Source: Vibrio profundi (GTDB taxonomy: Bacteria; Pseudomonadota; Gammaproteobacteria; Enterobacterales; Vibrionaceae). Taken from it: a stretch of DNA of 64,000 bases. Location: contig NZ_RZIS01000005.1 of assembly GCF_005281835.1 (NCBI RefSeq), forward strand, positions 1 through 64,000, given 5' to 3'. A program made the translations under genes and the position numbers. Position 1 is the first letter of the stretch; each line of letters opens with the position of its first letter. Below, one piece after another: positions 60,996 to 64,000 of the stretch. The notes beneath the pieces were generated by a model. The model saw only the letters and a list, made by a program, of their open reading frames with translations. It was not told the origin of the DNA and did not search any database.

Positions 60996-62363
60996 ATGCA
61001 ACCAAAGATATCGAATCAAAAGGGACTTATAAGCGTATTCTTTACCGTTGCCTTTCTGTTTTTAATTGGCATGGTTGGACTGGCGATTGATACAGGTCTG
61101 GCATTTTCAGGTGTACGCCAAGCGCAAACTGCTGCCGACTCAGCAGCGCTAGCTGGTGCGTTTGAACGCTACTATGGTCATACTGATGCAGATGTTCAAG
61201 GATACGCTTTGTATGAAGCCGAACAGCATGGCTTTGAAGATGGCGTCGACAACGTGAAAGTTTCGGTTAATTCTCCCCCCACTAGTGGCTACTACTCCGG
61301 TGATAGTGGTTTTGTTGAAGTCGTGATCACTCACGATATCTCTACCGTCTTTATTAAACTTCTCGGTCATAATCAAATCAATTATTCAGCACGTGCTGTT
61401 GCCAATGGGGTAATCCCGAGTAGTGCTTGTGTGTATGCACTGGGTAATAGTCATGAAAAAGCGCTTCACGTTTCCAGTGGCTCTGAACTTGTAGCAAATT
61501 GCGGTATCCACGCCAATTCCACTAACAATAGCGGATTGTATGTTGATAGTGGTTCCAAGGTTGAGGGTTCGAGTGTGGATGTGGTGGGCGGCGCTCATAA
61601 AAGTGGCAGTACGATTTCTCCTGAAGCCAACGAAGGAGCCGCCTCGGTTAGCGATCCGTTAGGCAGTTTGGCTGCACCAAGCTTCACCTATGGCGACTGC
61701 GACTATCATGGAAGTAGTAAAGGTGGTGGTATTTATGAGCCATATGAGGTTGACTCACAGAAAAAGACGATATACCCCGGAAATTATTGTGGAGGCATTT
61801 TCGTTAAAGGTGATGCTGAAGTCACAATGGAACCAGGCACCTATATATTACAAGGTGGAGGGTTGGTTGTTGATGGCAGTGATGCAGAGCTTACTGGTGA
61901 TGGGATATTCATCTATAACACTTGTGCTAAAAAAGCATGCAGTAACTATGGAAGTAGCTATGACAAAGAAGAGTTTAACCCGTTGGAGGTGAAGTCCTCA
62001 GGGACTTTAGAACTAGCGGCATGTAGTCAAGCAAGCTCAACGAGCTGCGAAAGCTTAATCGAAGACGATTTTGAAGATATCTTTTGGTACACAGATCAAG
62101 ATGCTCCAGAAACATCTAAGCCTCAAGATGACCCTGTCAATTCGATAAACAGTAGTGCAAGCGCTGAATTTTCAGGTGTATTTTATGCGCCGAGTCAGTA
62201 CTTAGATATTTCCAGTAATACTGATGTTACAGCATCTAATGGCGTGTTTATTACCAAGTATTTGTTGGTGGCGAGTGATTCCTCATTGTCTGTGACACAC
62301 GATTCGAACTCACCAGGTTTAAGTGGTTCATCACCATATAGCCGAATTAGTTTAGTCGAATAG
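60996..62363 (+). CDS. TadG-like pilus assembly / surface protein
   Basis: A 455-residue protein with the N-terminal Tad/TadG-type segment: QKGLISVFFTVAFLFLIGMV followed by LAIDTGLAFSGVRQAQTAAD and SAALAGAFERYYG. After a single membrane helix (about residues 12-32) the rest is outside the cytoplasm: Ser/Gly/Asn-rich beta segments (HVSSGSELVANCGIHANST, LYVDSGSKVEGSSVDVVGG) with many cysteines. No von Willebrand A domain, unlike many TadG proteins. It heads a three-gene group with two TadE-like pseudopilins and probably helps anchor Flp pili. Confidence 0.82.
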   Translation: MQPKISNQKGLISVFFTVAFLFLIGMVGLAIDTGLAFSGVRQAQTAADSAALAGAFERYYGHTDADVQGYALYEAEQHGFEDGVDNVKVSVNSPPTSGYYSGDSGFVEVVITHDISTVFIKLLGHNQINYSARAVANGVIPSSACVYALGNSHEKALHVSSGSELVANCGIHANSTNNSGLYVDSGSKVEGSSVDVVGGAHKSGSTISPEANEGAASVSDPLGSLAAPSFTYGDCDYHGSSKGGGIYEPYEVDSQKKTIYPGNYCGGIFVKGDAEVTMEPGTYILQGGGLVVDGSDAELTGDGIFIYNTCAKKACSNYGSSYDKEEFNPLEVKSSGTLELAACSQASSTSCESLIEDDFEDIFWYTDQDAPETSKPQDDPVNSINSSASAEFSGVFYAPSQYLDISSNTDVTASNGVFITKYLLVASDSSLSVTHDSNSPGLSGSSPYSRISLVE

Positions 62364-62378
62364 AACAAAGGAGTTGTT

Positions 62379-62876
62379 ATGGCTAGGAAGGCAAACAATC
62401 AATCAGGTTTTGCAGCGGTTGAGTTAACCGTTGTTACTCCAATTTTGCTTGTGCTCTCACTGCTCGCGGTTGATTTTGGGCGAGTAATGTACGAATCAAT
62501 AGTGACGACGAGTGCCGCCGCATCATCTACGGGATATGGCTTCTTTTATGCCAGTGATGTGGAAAAAACAATGGATCAAACTGCTATGTCTACCATCGCT
62601 AAAAAAGATTCCGCCAGTTTGAATGTGAAGAGTGGGCAAACCGATGCAATTACAATCGTGACTGAAAGGCTGTGCCGTTGTTATGACTCCAGCGTGTTTA
62701 ACGGCGGTGGTTCCTTAGGTGAACCAACGGCTGCAGTGTGTTCCCAGACATGCAGTGGAGAAAAAGAAGTTTATATCCAAACTTCCGTTACAAGGAATTT
62801 TTACAGTACCAGTAATTACTTACACATACCTGATCAAGTGACCATCACTAGGTTGGCGAGGTACCGTGCACAATGA
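62379..62876 (+). CDS. TadE-like pseudopilin
   Basis: A 165-residue protein with the TadE signature: NQSGFAAVELTVVTPILLVL and LAVDFGRVMYESIV, one N-terminal helix with Glu at position 5 after the probable cleavage site (SGFAAVE). The remaining domain has four to five Cys (LCRCYD, AAVCSQTCSG). Minor pseudopilins of this type are needed for Flp pilus assembly. Starts behind AAAGGAG and overlaps the next gene by four bases. Confidence 0.85.
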   Translation: MARKANNQSGFAAVELTVVTPILLVLSLLAVDFGRVMYESIVTTSAAASSTGYGFFYASDVEKTMDQTAMSTIAKKDSASLNVKSGQTDAITIVTERLCRCYDSSVFNGGGSLGEPTAAVCSQTCSGEKEVYIQTSVTRNFYSTSNYLHIPDQVTITRLARYRAQ

Positions 62877-63307
62877 AACCTTTTCATTTTGGCTTTAGGC
62901 AAAAGCGCTCAAAAAATCGTGGCTTAGCGATTGTTGAATTTACCATCGTGGCAACCGTCTTTTTATTTGTATTGTTTGCGATTGTAGAAGGTGCACGCTT
63001 TATCTATTCCAATGGCGTAGTGACTCATTATGCCCGAGAAGGCGCTCGATATGCTTCCGTCAGAGGGGCACAAGCGGCAACGGATACATTAAGAAAAAGC
63101 GATGCCCCGGCGACAGAGACCAGTGTGGGCAATTACGTGAATCAAAGCATACCGCTTCAAAGCGTGACAACAACGGTGACCTGGTCTCCAGACAACTCGT
63201 TAGGGAGTGAAGTGTCAGTCACGGTAAGCTATGAATTTCAATCGCTATTAACCATTTTTAATTCTGTGACCATTTCGAACAGCGCAACCAGCATCATTTA
63301 CTTTTGA
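62873..63307 (+). CDS. TadE-like pseudopilin
   Basis: A 144-residue second pseudopilin: NRGLAIVEFTIVATVFLFVL and FAIVEGARFIYSNGVVTHYA, then REGARYASVRGAQAATD, the usual TadE/F order, with a short beta-rich tail (VTTTVTWSPDNSLGSEVSVT). Translationally coupled to the upstream TadE gene by an ATGA overlap. The main Flp pilin and the CpaF/TadA ATPase genes are not in the window. Confidence 0.87.
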   Translation: MKPFHFGFRQKRSKNRGLAIVEFTIVATVFLFVLFAIVEGARFIYSNGVVTHYAREGARYASVRGAQAATDTLRKSDAPATETSVGNYVNQSIPLQSVTTTVTWSPDNSLGSEVSVTVSYEFQSLLTIFNSVTISNSATSIIYF

Positions 63308-64000
63308 ACAATCAGCACAAATTCGCTGTATTTAGTTCTCAGCTCTCTGTGTCAGTGTCGTGACATTGAGATACCTACGTTACCTTCGCTTCGGCTGCGA
63401 AGTGAAAGTTCATCACCAGACACTTTCCAATCCTTAATTCTCCAATGGGCAGTTTTTGCTAGTGAGCGTTTTCTTCAACGCTGGGCTAGCAGGTAACGTT
63501 TTTTTGTTGGCTAAAGCGATACGAGTGAAAGTCAAATTTTCGGGCTCGCAATCGAAGCCCCATTCATTGAATGAAAGTGGCAATACCTGTTTGAGTTAAG
63601 TATTCGAACTGAGGTGAGGCGGAATTAACCTTATGGGTCAGTCCTCTTTAGCTTGGGCTAGACAACTTAATTGTGTGTTCATGGAACATTCAATTCAGCA
63701 TTCTCTAGTGTTTTAAAACATCTTTTCAATTGTTGATTAAATACACGTGTTAGCCCAAAAAGTGGCAAAAAAAAGCCCAAACCAAGTCGGTTTGGGCGGA
63801 TACAAACATAGGAGTTAATTTAGAAAAAGCAGCGTTGGAGAGACAGATAGAAACAAGTTTGACGGCCTGTTAAACCTCTAAATGCTCTGCTCTCTACACT
63901 AAGTGAGACTTACGTTTATCCATTCAGTTCCATCGAAAATAAACTTTTTTCGTATTTAATTTCAAATTCATACAATTCAAATGTTTATGGCGTACAACTG
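63308..64000. other. Gene-free stretch with a minus-strand terminator
   Basis: No credible gene on either strand. A hairpin GCCCAAACC (63775-63783) / GGTTTGGGC (63789-63797) is preceded on the plus strand by an A-run, so it terminates a minus-strand transcript entering from the right; that gene must lie beyond 64000 or be a small RNA in 63800-64000. Confidence 0.55.
63766..63797 (-). terminator. Rho-independent terminator, minus strand
   Basis: Minus-strand GCCCAAACC, loop GACTT, GGTTTGGGC, TTTTTTTTG. Confidence 0.85.

Noticed and set aside
63800..64000. Short minus-strand frames (for example one beginning MDKRKSHLV)
   Set aside because: Interrupted by stops within a few codons; only the terminator is supported, so a gene beyond the edge or a small RNA is more likely.

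Overview
The window looks like a chromosomal segment of a marine Vibrio (gamma-proteobacteria). It carries a superintegron-type cassette array with VCR-like attC sites, a Vibrio-style sialic acid cluster, and the rplY / radD / rsuA / bcr neighbourhood also known from E. coli. No rRNA, tRNA or CRISPR array was seen.

Region 1 (1-8120) is the distal end of the cassette array: small mostly anonymous genes read left to right, each followed by an attC site. Two IS110-superfamily elements sit inside attC sites. One (1284-2468, with the end of a second copy at 1-127) is inserted at the R'' end of attC and has a non-coding end that folds like a bridge RNA whose guide loops match the attC flanks. The other (4073-5430, IS1111 type with 12-bp subterminal inverted repeats) is inserted at the R' end. 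A frameshifted HNH nuclease gene lies at 5910-6704.

Region 2 (8228-15669) is a complete sialic acid catabolic cluster: nanA, a RpiR-type regulator, nagA, nanE, nanK, an SSS-type Na+/solute symporter and a YhcH/NanQ protein. A repeated GGAGTAATACT motif in both divergent promoter regions is the likely regulator site. A secreted alpha/beta hydrolase follows.

Region 3 (about 17.0-33.9 kb) is a genomic island inserted in the rplY terminator. It is bounded by a 30-bp perfect direct repeat embedded in a longer imperfect one. Its left part holds decayed excisionase and tyrosine recombinase genes and a NERD-domain gene. Its right part (21508-32905) is an AT-rich, co-directional cluster that looks like a previously undescribed small-molecule pathway built on a free-standing acyl carrier protein. 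It encodes a cupin plus heme-oxygenase-like diiron protein (split by a frameshift at a slippery site), a BtrH-like acyltransferase, a MATE exporter, a GNAT, an amidohydrolase, a ferredoxin, the ACP, a type II pantothenate kinase, a sulfotransferase, an altered histidine phosphatase, an adenylate-forming ligase and a 587-residue protein I do not recognise. There is no PKS or NRPS megasynthase. The inferred logic is: ligase loads an acid on the ACP, the oxygenase/ferredoxin modify it, the BtrH-like enzyme transfers it, the sulfotransferase/GNAT decorate or protect, and MATE exports.

Region 4 (33.9-52.7 kb) is core genome: rplY with a leader hairpin, a GT2/DedA pair, a two-component system with a PepSY protein, radD, rsuA, bcr, a DUF2913 protein, an SDR/DUF2867 protein, a MATE pump, an ABC transporter plus AttH/CrtC-like operon, and nhaA.

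Region 5 (52.7-64 kb) is a surface-adhesion locus: an OmpA-like protein and a TolC-like channel diverge from a 1982-residue LapA-like type I secreted adhesin with nine 357-bp repeats and an uninterrupted run of 101 aspartates. TadG/TadE-like pilus assembly genes follow.
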